Under the pieces are notes generated by a model, which was given only the letters and a program-made list of their open reading frames with translations, did not search any database and had not been told where the DNA came from. 23,789 nucleotides of DNA from a virus: the IMG/VR virus record IMGVR_UViG_3300034082_001587, positions 1-23,789 of that record. One strand, written 5' to 3'. The translations under genes were made by a program, and so were the position numbers. How positions within the stretch are numbered: position 1 is the first letter of the stretch; each line of letters opens with the position of its first letter. Shown here piece after piece: positions 1-7,086 of the stretch.

Positions 1-1
1 A

Positions 2-559
2 ATACCAAGCTTATCTGGTTTAACAAGAGCACAAGCTCAATCACTGCTAACATCACTTGGCCTTACATATTCAGAGTCGACAACAAATACATCGGATTCA
101 GGATTAACAAATTATATTCAATCTCAAGGTACATCTAGTGGAGATACAGTTTTAATTGGAACTAGCATTTCTTTTGTTTATTATAATTATGTTGCACCGT
201 ACCACGCACCGTACCACGCACCATATTACGCACCACCGTACCACGCACCATATTACGCACCACCATATTATGCACCACCGTATTATGAACCATATTATGC
301 ACCACCGTACCACGCACCGTACCACGCACCTGTTTATCACGCACCTTATCATGCACCTTATCACGCACCTTATCACGCACCTTATCACGCACCGTACCAC
401 GCACCGTACCACGTACCAGCTGGAGCAGTAGGAACAAGGTGTACATCATTTGATGCCGCTATTGGATGTTGTTCTAATTCAGGGCCATGCAGCGAGGGAT
501 TTGGTAGCGGTGCAAACTGTACCCCAATTACTGACTTCGCACCACAATCAGGTTGTTAA
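2..559 (+). CDS. PASTA-domain protein with Tyr/His/Pro repeat tail (5' partial)
   Basis: The reading frame is open from the window edge to TAA at 557-559, leaving 185 residues; the true start is outside. Residues 1-64 look like a PASTA domain: they begin IPSLSGLTRAQAQSLL, continue with GLTY and end in a beta-strand-like VLIGTSISFVY, the classic P-x-L-x-G-x-x-x-x-x-A pattern. PASTA domains bind peptidoglycan or muropeptides in Ser/Thr kinases and PBPs and also occur in phage wall-interacting proteins. Residues 65-139 are 17 units of the type APYH, APYY or APPYY. The last about 45 residues hold six Cys (RCTS, GCCS, PCSE, NCTP, SGC), suggesting disulphides or metal binding. The role is probably cell-wall contact or virion decoration; this is inferred. 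Promoter and gene 598 follow directly. Confidence 0.8.
   Translation: MPSLSGLTRAQAQSLLTSLGLTYSESTTNTSDSGLTNYIQSQGTSSGDTVLIGTSISFVYYNYVAPYHAPYHAPYYAPPYHAPYYAPPYYAPPYYEPYYAPPYHAPYHAPVYHAPYHAPYHAPYHAPYHAPYHAPYHVPAGAVGTRCTSFDAAIGCCSNSGPCSEGFGSGANCTPITDFAPQSGC
194..418 (+). repeat. Tandem APYH/APYY codon repeat, 17 units
   Basis: In-frame minisatellite inside the PASTA gene. Most units are 12 bases (GCA CCG TAC CAC and synonymous forms); a few are 15 bases with an extra Pro or Val codon. Both exact DNA copies and synonymous variants (CAC/CAT, CCG/CCT/CCA, TAC/TAT) occur, so the array is partly old and partly recently expanded, notably in the run near 343-400. The composition is almost only Ala, Pro, Tyr and His. 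Confidence 0.9.
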
Positions 560-581
560 TTTTATATCTATTTGCTATACT
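553..581 (+). promoter_or_regulatory. Promoter with TGCTATACT extended -10
   Basis: TTGTTA at 553-558 overlaps the PASTA gene stop, then 17 bases, then TATACT at 576-581 preceded by TGC. The expected start is near 588, inside or beside the AAAGGAG at 586-592, so the leader for gene 598 would be extremely short. The same 9-mer TGCTATACT recurs at 6705, 10902 and 17365. Confidence 0.6.
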
Positions 582-597
582 TATCAAAGGAGAATAA

Positions 598-1014
598 ATG
601 ATAAACGAAGAAATTATTCAAGGTATCGGAAATCCCTTAGTGTGGATTATTGATGGTGACTGCCTGTACGACTTTGCGGTAAAAGCAGAATATATTTCTA
701 TGTTTACAGAATCTGATGAGGCTATAGATGCTTCTGATGAATATCCTGAGCATAATGGTTTAACTGTTAGATTTATTAAAAACGAACAAATTATAGAGGA
801 TTTTCAAACTTCTGAGTATTTTGGTAGTATATTGCTAAGCGAGCCACAAGTAGTAAGCTTGTTTAATTATCCTTACGGACATTTTGTTGTATCTCCTAAT
901 GCAAAATTTGATGGAAACAAGTTCATTATTACAGATAGAGATGTTATGGGACTGCCAGCCTGGCATCCAAAAAATCCAAATACTCCCGAAGGGTACTTTG
1001 ATCAATTTAATTAA
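598..1014 (+). CDS. Hypothetical phage protein
   Basis: 138 residues, ATG start with AAAGGAG at 586-592, six bases before the start. I do not recognise the family. It is acidic, has no signal peptide or membrane segment, and contains the aromatic-rich segments PLVWIIDGDCLYDF near the N-terminus and LPAWHPKNPNTPEGYFDQF at the C-terminus. It is the first gene after a likely promoter and precedes the Cys-rich gene by 12 bases, so it probably heads the 598-3609 transcription unit. Confidence 0.7.
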   Translation: MINEEIIQGIGNPLVWIIDGDCLYDFAVKAEYISMFTESDEAIDASDEYPEHNGLTVRFIKNEQIIEDFQTSEYFGSILLSEPQVVSLFNYPYGHFVVSPNAKFDGNKFIITDRDVMGLPAWHPKNPNTPEGYFDQFN

Positions 1015-1026
1015 TAGGAGCAGGGC

Positions 1027-1254
1027 GTGAAATCAAGGTGGCAAGAATATAAAGAAAAAAATGGAGTAACTCCATTAGATATGCTTAATCCTAATACAAA
1101 AAGAGCAGACGATGACCTAGCCAAACAAAGACTTGACATATGCTTGGCTTGTCCAGAATTAATAACATTAACAATACAGTGCAAAAAGTGTGGTTGTTTT
1201 ATGTCTGCTAAAACAAAGCTAGACTCAGCTAAATGCCCAATTGGGAAATGGTGA
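1027..1254 (+). CDS. Six-cysteine mini-protein, zinc-ribbon-like (DUF6171-like)
   Basis: 75 residues, GTG start with AGGAG at 1016-1020. It has six Cys at 39, 42, 52, 55, 57 and 70 in the order CxxCP, CxxCGCF, KCPIGKW, a layout expected for a small zinc-binding fold. It resembles short Cys-rich proteins of aquatic phages (DUF6171-type, from memory). A paralogue with the same skeleton lies at 17158-17331. The biochemical role is unknown. It sits seven bases ahead of the glycosyltransferase and ends in the same K-W as its paralogue. The start is supported by the Shine-Dalgarno rather than by conservation. Confidence 0.75.
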   Translation: MKSRWQEYKEKNGVTPLDMLNPNTKRADDDLAKQRLDICLACPELITLTIQCKKCGCFMSAKTKLDSAKCPIGKW

Positions 1255-1261
1255 CAGATAA

Positions 1262-2278
1262 TTGAATAAGAAGATATTTGTCTGTACATCTGCCTATAAT
1301 GATACAGATTTATTTATTACATTAGAAACTGCGTATTCAAATGCTAGTAATCCTAAAGATGTTTACTTTGGGATTGGCATGCAGTATCCAGATATACCAA
1401 AACCAGACCTATCTTCATATAAAAATGTAAGAACAATAGACATATTAGAGGTGCACCCAATTGGCACAAGTCCAAGCAGAGCAATTGCGGCAGGCTTAAT
1501 AGAAGACGAACACTACTTTTTATCAATAGACGCACACACAATATTTAAAAAAAACTGGGATAAGAATCTAATAGAGTATTTTTCTGATCTTAAAGAAAAA
1601 TATAAAAAGCCAGTTATAAGTACGTACAGTCCATATTGGTATAGAGACAAAAATGGATGTATATTCAATCAGAATCAAAACAAATCATTTGAAGAAGAAA
1701 TGCCTCAGTTTAAATTAAAGTTTAAAATGGATGATGAAGTATTCCCAGAAGGCCATGTTATGCCTACCCCTACATGGGATAAAGAAGTTACAGGTAAATA
1801 TGAAGAGCATTATTTAGTAGGAGCCCACCTTTTATTTGCAGAATCATCTTATTTAAATGAAGTTCCCTTTGACCCCTATATTAGTTATCACGAAGAAAAC
1901 ACAACGGCCATGAGAGCTTGGACTAGAGGATATAGAATTTTTGCAATAGATAAAGATATATTATGGACAAGAGAAATGTTCCACGGTGTATCGGACATTG
2001 AATCTTGGAGGCATAAAGTCGAAAGAAAAAGTTTAGACGGATTTAATTATTTAGAAAAGATAGCCCTCGGAGCCTTAAGATGCAAGAGTATACTTTTAGG
2101 AGAAATTTTAGGGATATATGGATCTCCGTCTATTGAGCTATTAAAAGAGTACGAAAGATGTGCTGGAGTTGACCACGTTGATATTTACAAAAAAATATAT
2201 GAGCGTGTAGAGGCAAGCTCAAAAACAAATACTCCCTCTAGAGTTATGTATAACTTTGATAAGGAAAGAAATGCCTAA
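1262..2278 (+). CDS. Glycosyltransferase, Skp1-type GlcNAc-transferase family
   Basis: 338 residues, probably from a TTG start; the next in-frame ATG is about 40 residues inside. The N-terminus (KIFVCTSAYND) starts a GT-A Rossmann strand. SPSRAIAAGLI at 70-80 and YFLSIDAHTIF at 85-95 fit the nucleotide-sugar and metal site, with D90-A91-H92 in place of a canonical DxD. YHEENTTAMRAWTRGYRIFA at 209-228 matches the acceptor or catalytic segment (E-E, R, W-T-x-G-Y) of PF11397, the family of Skp1 hydroxyproline GlcNAc-transferase and bacterial relatives. The likely reaction is transfer of a sugar, perhaps GlcNAc, from a nucleotide sugar to protein or glycan in the cytoplasm. It overlaps the next gene by 8 bases. 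Donor and acceptor cannot be read from the sequence. Confidence 0.82.
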   Translation: MNKKIFVCTSAYNDTDLFITLETAYSNASNPKDVYFGIGMQYPDIPKPDLSSYKNVRTIDILEVHPIGTSPSRAIAAGLIEDEHYFLSIDAHTIFKKNWDKNLIEYFSDLKEKYKKPVISTYSPYWYRDKNGCIFNQNQNKSFEEEMPQFKLKFKMDDEVFPEGHVMPTPTWDKEVTGKYEEHYLVGAHLLFAESSYLNEVPFDPYISYHEENTTAMRAWTRGYRIFAIDKDILWTREMFHGVSDIESWRHKVERKSLDGFNYLEKIALGALRCKSILLGEILGIYGSPSIELLKEYERCAGVDHVDIYKKIYERVEASSKTNTPSRVMYNFDKERNA

Positions 2279-2924
2279 GATAAAATTTGTCACTTTGTCA
2301 GAAAATTTTAATTTCCCAATACCAGCAATTAAAGCACTCCCAGACTGGTACAAGTCTTCAAAAAAATATTTTAACGATGGAGAAAGTACTTATAAAAACT
2401 GCATGCCATTTTTTGAAGGTATGTATTCGGGATATGTAATGCTTTTGCCATGTGATATAGAATTCTATATTGATAATGATATTCCTAAATTTAAAATAGA
2501 CAAAGAGTATGATTTCTTTTTATCTTCCAGAACTCCAATGTCAGATTTTCAGACACCTTTTGGCTATCACGATCACCATTTTGCCTGGAAGCCTCAGTGG
2601 GGTTTTGAATCTCCAGAGGGATATAATGTTTTATATATGACTCCCTTTAACGGTTATGACGTACCATTTCTTAATACAATGGGTATTATCAATAATGACA
2701 AAACATCTCATCCTGGCAATATTCCGTTTTTTTTAAGAAAAGGTTTTTCTGGAATTATAAAAGCAGGTACACCCTTTTTACAAGTAATCCCCATTAAAAG
2801 AGAAAATTGGAATTCTGAAAATAAAATTTTAGATCCGCAAACCATAGAACATTTTAAGCCAGGAACACCAAGAATTCAAAACCATTACAAAGATGTTTTA
2901 TGGGAAAGATCAAAGTATGAATAA
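2271..2924 (+). CDS. DUF6065-like phage protein, copy 1
   Basis: 217 residues from ATG 2271, chosen over an upstream TTG at 2256 because AAGGAAAG at 2261-2268 sits correctly before ATG. It overlaps the glycosyltransferase end by 8 bases. Visible motifs are IPAIKALPDWYK near the N-terminus, CMPFFEGMYSGY, a central WGFESPEGYNVLYMTPFN, and C-terminal HPGNIPFFLRKGFSGIIKAG followed by TPFLQVIPIKRENW. From memory these match DUF6065, a family of unknown function found in aquatic phages and bacteria. The strand-rich pattern suggests a beta-sandwich or cupin-like fold, but this is a guess. It is followed by its own paralogue. Confidence 0.75.
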   Translation: MPKIKFVTLSENFNFPIPAIKALPDWYKSSKKYFNDGESTYKNCMPFFEGMYSGYVMLLPCDIEFYIDNDIPKFKIDKEYDFFLSSRTPMSDFQTPFGYHDHHFAWKPQWGFESPEGYNVLYMTPFNGYDVPFLNTMGIINNDKTSHPGNIPFFLRKGFSGIIKAGTPFLQVIPIKRENWNSENKILDPQTIEHFKPGTPRIQNHYKDVLWERSKYE

Positions 2925-3609
2925 AATAAAATTCTATGCCTGGGATGAGAAATCTGAAGATATTACATTGCCCCCTATACCTGCAATAAAAAATGTGCCA
3001 GAATATTGGAGGAAAAGCGAAAGGTTTGTAGGCTCAGAAGAACTAACAATCTCAAATAACGGAATGCCCAACTTGGGTCTAAAACACTGTATGCCATTTT
3101 TAGATGCAATAACTTCAGGGTATCACTACAGACTTCATTGTGACATAGATGTTAAAGTAATTAACGATGTGCCAAATATTTTTTACGACTCTAATTTAAC
3201 TCCAGCATACCCAAGAGCTAAAGATCATCTTCCAACACCCATAGGGTGTCATGAACAAGGATTTTTCTGGCAAATGTGGTGGGGCACAAGTCTTCCAGAC
3301 GGTTGGTCTGCATTAGTAACTAGCCCACTTAACCGTCCAGACCTACCATTTGTAGTAAACAGCGGAATAGTTGACTACGATAAGTATGTGGCTCCTGGAA
3401 ACATTTCCTTTTACATAAAGAAAGATTTTCAGGGAGTTATTAAAGCTGGTACGCCAATCTTTCAAATAATACCAATTCGCAGGGAAGCCTGGGAAATGGA
3501 AATAGACCAATCTTTAAGAAAAGTTGGACACAGCAATTTTAATAAAAAAGTAGAGCAAGTTTATGGCTATTACAAGAAACACTTAAGGCAAGACAAGCCC
3601 TACTCTTAG
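2917..3609 (+). CDS. DUF6065-like phage protein, copy 2 (tandem paralogue)
   Basis: 230 residues from ATG 2917, with GGGAAAG at 2902-2908; it overlaps copy 1 by 8 bases. It aligns along its length with copy 1: PPIPAIKNVPEYWR, HCMPFLDAITSGYHYRLHCD, FWQMWWGTSLPDGWSALVTS, APGNISFYIKKDFQGVIKAG and FQIIPIRREAWE. It has an extra insertion near residues 45-60 and a different C-terminus. Divergence between the copies is high, so the duplication is not recent. Function is unknown. Its place after a glycosyltransferase suggests a role in decoration or small-molecule chemistry, but the sequence gives no catalytic proof. Confidence 0.75.
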   Translation: MNKIKFYAWDEKSEDITLPPIPAIKNVPEYWRKSERFVGSEELTISNNGMPNLGLKHCMPFLDAITSGYHYRLHCDIDVKVINDVPNIFYDSNLTPAYPRAKDHLPTPIGCHEQGFFWQMWWGTSLPDGWSALVTSPLNRPDLPFVVNSGIVDYDKYVAPGNISFYIKKDFQGVIKAGTPIFQIIPIRREAWEMEIDQSLRKVGHSNFNKKVEQVYGYYKKHLRQDKPYS

Positions 3610-3621
3610 TAAATATTAGGG

Positions 3622-3627
3622 TATAAT
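3622..3627 (+). promoter_or_regulatory. Candidate -10 box TATAAT ahead of fibre gene
   Basis: TATAAT lies in the 38-base gap before gene 3648, with no convincing -35. The expected start near 3634 would leave a leader of about 14 bases containing GGAAGAGG, a plausible ribosome site for ATG 3648. Confidence 0.45.
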
Positions 3628-3647
3628 AGGGGAAGAGGTATACGTAA

Positions 3648-6629
3648 ATGGCAACAAGTTTTCCAGTTAGTCTGGATGAATTGATTAATCCTCAAGCATC
3701 CGACTCAGTTCAGTCACCGTCGCATTCAGAACAACATGCCGACGCTAATGACGCCATTGCGGCCCTTCAAGAAAAAGTTGGTGTAGATAATTCCACCGAT
3801 GCCGACTCCCTTGACTATAAAATTAGGCAGATCGACCCTGACAATTTTGATCCAGCAGGTTCTGCTGCAGCCGCCATCACAACAGCAAATGAATATACCG
3901 ACGAAGCCGTAGCAAGCCTTGGCAACTCTTTGCCAGAAACATATGTTCCTCTATCTGATGTTGGAAACGCAGAGGGGGTTGCCTCACTTGGACCAGACGG
4001 ATTTGTTCCACAAACAGAGTTAGATATTGATGAGCGTATTCAAGATACCGCAGCAGCAATTATTACAAGTGCAACACATACAAATATAACTGTAAATTAT
4101 GATTCAGTAAATAAAGAATTAAGTTTAACTTCAACAGGCGGAACATCTGCTGATATCTCTTCTACCGCTCCTGCTAATCCTAACGTAGGAGATCTTTGGT
4201 TAGATTCAGATACAGCAATACTTTATATTTATGATGGAGCATTCTGGGTAGAAATTTCTGGCTCTGGTGGCGGTGGTGGCGGCGGTGGAACAGGTGGAGG
4301 ATTCACAGCATCTGCAACTGCACCAGCATCACCAGTAGAAGGCTCTGCATGGTTTGATACAGTAAATGCAAAACTATATGTATACTATGATTCATATTGG
4401 GTTGAAGCAGTTTCTCCTGGTCCAACAGGTCCAGAAGGCCCAGCATTTGTAAATTATCAAGGAAACTGGAATTCAGGTGTTTCATATACACAATTTGACG
4501 GTGTTACCTATATAGGATCTTTATGGAGACTAAATGAAAATAATAGTCCTGCTGGAACTATTCCATCAGAACCAGATTGGCAAAAGGTTATTCATAAGGG
4601 CGATAAGGGCGATACAGGAGAAATAACCGTAGGTACAGTTACAGCGGTTCTTCATGGAGAACCAGCAACAGTAACAAATACTGGAACAACAACAGATGCC
4701 ATTTTAGATTTTGAAATTCCAGCAGGTCGTGCTTCTACTATAAATGTAGGATCTGTAGATAATGTAGATTTTGGCCAGTCATTAACAATTGTGAATAGCG
4801 GAGATGTTTCTGATGCTGTATTTGATTTTGAAATCCCCGCTGGTAGAGCGGCTACAATCCAGGTTGGAACAGTAGAAGATGTTCTTTATGGAGAACCCCC
4901 AACCGTAACAAACTCAGGTACAACAAGCGATTCTGTATTAGATTTTGAGATTCCTGCAGGAAGAGCATCAACAATAAATGTAGGAACAGTAACTACAGTA
5001 GTAGATGGAAATCCTGCAACCGTAGTAAATTCAGGAGATGCTAGCGACGCAGTATTTGATTTTGAAATCCCCGCTGGTCCAAGATCAACAATTGAAATTG
5101 GAGATGTAGTAGATGTAGATTTTGGCAATCCTTCAACTATTACAAATGTCGGAACTACAACTGATGCAATATTTGATTTTGAATTACAAACTGGGCGGGC
5201 AGCAACAGTAGCAATAGGAACAGTAACAACTGGAAATTATTTAACTGAAGTAGAAGTTGAAAATGTTGGTACAGTTAGCGATGCAATATTAAACATTTCA
5301 ATACCTCAAGGTATCCCTGGAGAAATGCATGACTTTAATGTTAGAGAAACTCCTCCACCAAATCCAGTAGAAGGACTTGTTTGGTATAACACAACAAACG
5401 GTAGAGCATATGTATATTATGACAGTGCATGGGTAGAATATTCTCCAGGATTTGCTGGTCCAAGAGGACCCATGTTCTTAAATTATCAAGGCGCTTGGGA
5501 TAATACTGAAGAATATGTAGAACTAGATGGAGTAACACATAATGGGAGTCTATGGGTTTTAGAACATCAAACTAGTGTTATTGGAGCACCTCCATCGTCT
5601 CCTTCTTGGTCGTTAGTAGTTGAAAAAGGAGCTACTGGAGAAATTTCAGTAGGTCAGGTAACTGATGTTCTTTACGGAAATTCCCCAACAGTTACTAATT
5701 CTGGAACATCAATAGATGCCGTATTAGATTTTGAGATTCCTGCAGGAAGAGCATCAACAATTGTTGTGGGAACAGTCGAAGATGTAGATTATGGAAATCC
5801 TCCAACAGTAATAAATAGTGGCGATACTTCCGATGCCGTATTTGATTTTGAGATTCCTGCAGGACGTGCAGCTACAATTGTTGTAGGAACAGTAGACGAT
5901 GTGGATTACGGAAATCCTCCAACAGTCACTAATTCAGGAACTACCAGCGATGCTGTTTTTGACTTTGAAGTTCCTGCTGGTAGAACAGCAACATTATCTG
6001 TAGGAACTGTTACCACAGTTTTAGATGGAGAACCAGCAACAGTTATTAATTCTGGAACAACCTCAGACGCAGTATTTGATTTTGAAATTCCTGCTGGTCC
6101 AAGATCTACAATCCAGATTGGAGATGTAGTAGATGTTAATTTTGGAACCCCTTCAACAGTAACAAATGTTGGTAATAGCACAGATGCTATATTTGATTTT
6201 GAATTACAAACTGGTCGAGCATCGACCCTTGCTGTAGGAACTGTAGAAACTGGATCATATGCATCAGAGGCAACAGTAGAAAATGTTGGAACAGTATCTG
6301 ATGCTATATTTAATTTTTCAATACCACAGGGTATTCCTGGAGATTTCCAACCAGGAGAAAATCCGCCATCTAATCCTTTATCGGGACAGGTTTGGTACAA
6401 TACCGCTGCTGGAAGAGCATATGTTTACCATGATGGATTTTGGATTGAGTTTTCGCCAGGTTTTGTTGGACCCCAAGGAGAACCAGGAACTCCTGGGGTT
6501 ACTGTTGTTTCTGTTCCATCTACAAATAGCTCTCCAGGAGCTATAGGAGAAATTGCATATGATTCTGGATATCTATATGTATGTGTTGCCAGCGATTCAT
6601 GGATACGTGTAGCAAGGAGCGCCTGGTAG
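3648..6629 (+). CDS. Large repetitive tail-fibre/virion fibre protein
   Basis: 993 residues. The N-terminus (FPVSLDELINP, then SPSHSEQHADANDAIAALQ) is the standard opening of many phage fibre proteins. A helix and an IQD-type repeat (residues about 127-163) follow, then a TAPANP-W-type module (172-205), a Gly-rich linker (205-218) and a second module with YYDSYWVE. Two blocks of six 39-residue repeats span about 326-559 and 666-899, with consensus VGTVxxVxxGxPxTVxNSG then SDAVFDFEIPAGR. A W-module (P-x-x-G-x-W-Y-N, then Y-Y-D-x-W-x-E-x-S-P-G) precedes or follows each block. Short collagen-like Gly-x-y pieces (GPTGPEGP, GPQGEPGTPG) act as linkers. It is probably a trimeric extended fibre for host contact. 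Confidence 0.88.
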   Translation: MATSFPVSLDELINPQASDSVQSPSHSEQHADANDAIAALQEKVGVDNSTDADSLDYKIRQIDPDNFDPAGSAAAAITTANEYTDEAVASLGNSLPETYVPLSDVGNAEGVASLGPDGFVPQTELDIDERIQDTAAAIITSATHTNITVNYDSVNKELSLTSTGGTSADISSTAPANPNVGDLWLDSDTAILYIYDGAFWVEISGSGGGGGGGGTGGGFTASATAPASPVEGSAWFDTVNAKLYVYYDSYWVEAVSPGPTGPEGPAFVNYQGNWNSGVSYTQFDGVTYIGSLWRLNENNSPAGTIPSEPDWQKVIHKGDKGDTGEITVGTVTAVLHGEPATVTNTGTTTDAILDFEIPAGRASTINVGSVDNVDFGQSLTIVNSGDVSDAVFDFEIPAGRAATIQVGTVEDVLYGEPPTVTNSGTTSDSVLDFEIPAGRASTINVGTVTTVVDGNPATVVNSGDASDAVFDFEIPAGPRSTIEIGDVVDVDFGNPSTITNVGTTTDAIFDFELQTGRAATVAIGTVTTGNYLTEVEVENVGTVSDAILNISIPQGIPGEMHDFNVRETPPPNPVEGLVWYNTTNGRAYVYYDSAWVEYSPGFAGPRGPMFLNYQGAWDNTEEYVELDGVTHNGSLWVLEHQTSVIGAPPSSPSWSLVVEKGATGEISVGQVTDVLYGNSPTVTNSGTSIDAVLDFEIPAGRASTIVVGTVEDVDYGNPPTVINSGDTSDAVFDFEIPAGRAATIVVGTVDDVDYGNPPTVTNSGTTSDAVFDFEVPAGRTATLSVGTVTTVLDGEPATVINSGTTSDAVFDFEIPAGPRSTIQIGDVVDVNFGTPSTVTNVGNSTDAIFDFELQTGRASTLAVGTVETGSYASEATVENVGTVSDAIFNFSIPQGIPGDFQPGENPPSNPLSGQVWYNTAAGRAYVYHDGFWIEFSPGFVGPQGEPGTPGVTVVSVPSTNSSPGAIGEIAYDSGYLYVCVASDSWIRVARSAW
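4623..5324 (+). repeat. Fibre repeat block 1: six 39-residue units
   Basis: Six consecutive 117-base units. Each starts with (I/V)xVGxV and ends near the EIPAG motif. Unit 4 is marked by AGPRST, unit 5 by FELQTGRA, and unit 6 is the capping form ending SIPQGIPG. The same order of marked units recurs in block 2. Confidence 0.85.
5643..6344 (+). repeat. Fibre repeat block 2: six 39-residue units
   Basis: Same six-unit order as block 1, shifted by 1020 bases. Units 4, 5 and 6 again carry AGPRST, FELQTGRA and SIPQGIPG. The flanking W-modules recur at 4386, 5418 and 6429 (steps of 1032 and 1011 bases), so the duplicated item was a whole superunit, not single repeats. Confidence 0.85.
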
Positions 6630-6684
6630 AATGTTTAATTTAAATTATGTGTCAAAAATCAAAAAGGAGGGGTATAAAATAGCT

Positions 6685-6713
6685 ATTTGTTTTAACAAAT
6701 ACTATGCTATACT
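6685..6713 (+). promoter_or_regulatory. Promoter with TGCTATACT and overlapping inverted repeat
   Basis: TATACT at 6708-6713 with TGC before it lies 7 bases ahead of ATG 6721, so transcription would begin at or beside the start codon. The -35 is weak (TTTGTT at about 6686). An exact 7-bp inverted repeat, ATTTGTT at 6685-6691 and AACAAAT at 6694-6700, covers the -35 region and could be a repressor or activator site. A further TATAAA and AAAGGAGG at about 6663-6678 have no start codon at the right distance. Confidence 0.6.
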
Positions 6714-6720
6714 TTAGACT

Positions 6721-7083
6721 ATGCCAGCATTAGACTTTCCCGCAAACCCAGTCGTAGGACAATTGTTTACGACTGAAGATAGGACATGGTCCTGGAGCGG
6801 AACAACATGGGATTCAGTAGCAGGTGCAGGTGGCGGTGGCGGAAGCGCAACAGACATTGGAGTTTTTTATGGCTTCAAAACAAGCAATGATCTTGGAAGG
6901 TTATATCTTCAGGTAACAGATGATGGATCTAAAGTAGTTCTTCCACAGAGTAGTATATATTCGAACGGTATTCGAGTTCGTAAAAATGACGAATACAAAG
7001 AGTGGATATTCACAACAATTCCATTACAATTTGAATGGGACGAAGAGAATCCTTCACACTTACTAGTAGAGGTAGGAGCATAG
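6721..7083 (+). CDS. Small fibre-associated protein, cassette A
   Basis: 120 residues; ATG sits 7 bases after a -10 box, with no usable Shine-Dalgarno, so it is probably leaderless. The N-terminal module reads FPANPVVGQLFTTEDRTW, then SWSGTTWDSV, a motif common at the start of phage fibre and baseplate proteins. A Gly-Ser linker (GAGGGGGS) separates it from a second part containing IGVFYGFK, VVLPQ, YKEWIFTT and FEWDEENPSHLLVEV. It is a clear paralogue of 14006-14317. It stands three bases before the large fibre gene and likely acts with it as a connector or chaperone; that role is inferred from position. Confidence 0.78.
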   Translation: MPALDFPANPVVGQLFTTEDRTWSWSGTTWDSVAGAGGGGGSATDIGVFYGFKTSNDLGRLYLQVTDDGSKVVLPQSSIYSNGIRVRKNDEYKEWIFTTIPLQFEWDEENPSHLLVEVGA

Positions 7084-7086
7084 CAT

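Noticed and set aside
194-418. CRISPR-like array
   Set aside because: The repeats are 12-15 bases, contiguous, with no unique spacers, and they encode an in-frame peptide repeat.
152-449. Open frames of 86-95 codons on the - strand and a 91-codon + frame over the repeat region
   Set aside because: They are shadows of the APYH repeat: periodic 12-base DNA keeps all frames open and gives odd peptides rich in Val/Arg/Cys or Thr/His. The + frame starting at position 2 continues a recognisable PASTA domain and has the sensible Cys-rich tail.
450-653. 67-codon + strand frame
   Set aside because: It overlaps the end of the PASTA gene and the well-supported start of gene 598 in another frame and has no ribosome site.
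2256-2270. Upstream TTG start for the first DUF6065-like gene
   Set aside because: ATG 2271 has AAGGAAAG in the correct place, and its N-terminus (MPKIKF) aligns with MNKIKF of the second copy.
2893-2916. Upstream ATG at 2893 for the second DUF6065-like gene
   Set aside because: It would add eight residues without homology to copy 1 and lengthen the overlap; ATG 2917 has GGGAAAG in place.
4886-6400. Long - strand open frames of 80 and 164 codons in the fibre gene
   Set aside because: They mirror the 39-residue repeat and show the same periodicity; no start signals or domain features are seen.
3648-6629. Calling the 993-aa protein a collagen-like protein
   Set aside because: Only short Gly-x-y runs are present (for example GPTGPEGP, GPQGEPGTPG); most of the length is the 39-residue beta-type repeat.
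6663-6680. Small gene behind the AAAGGAGG in the 6630-6720 gap
   Set aside because: No ATG, GTG or TTG follows at a suitable distance before in-frame stops; the AAAGGAGG appears to be unused or a remnant.
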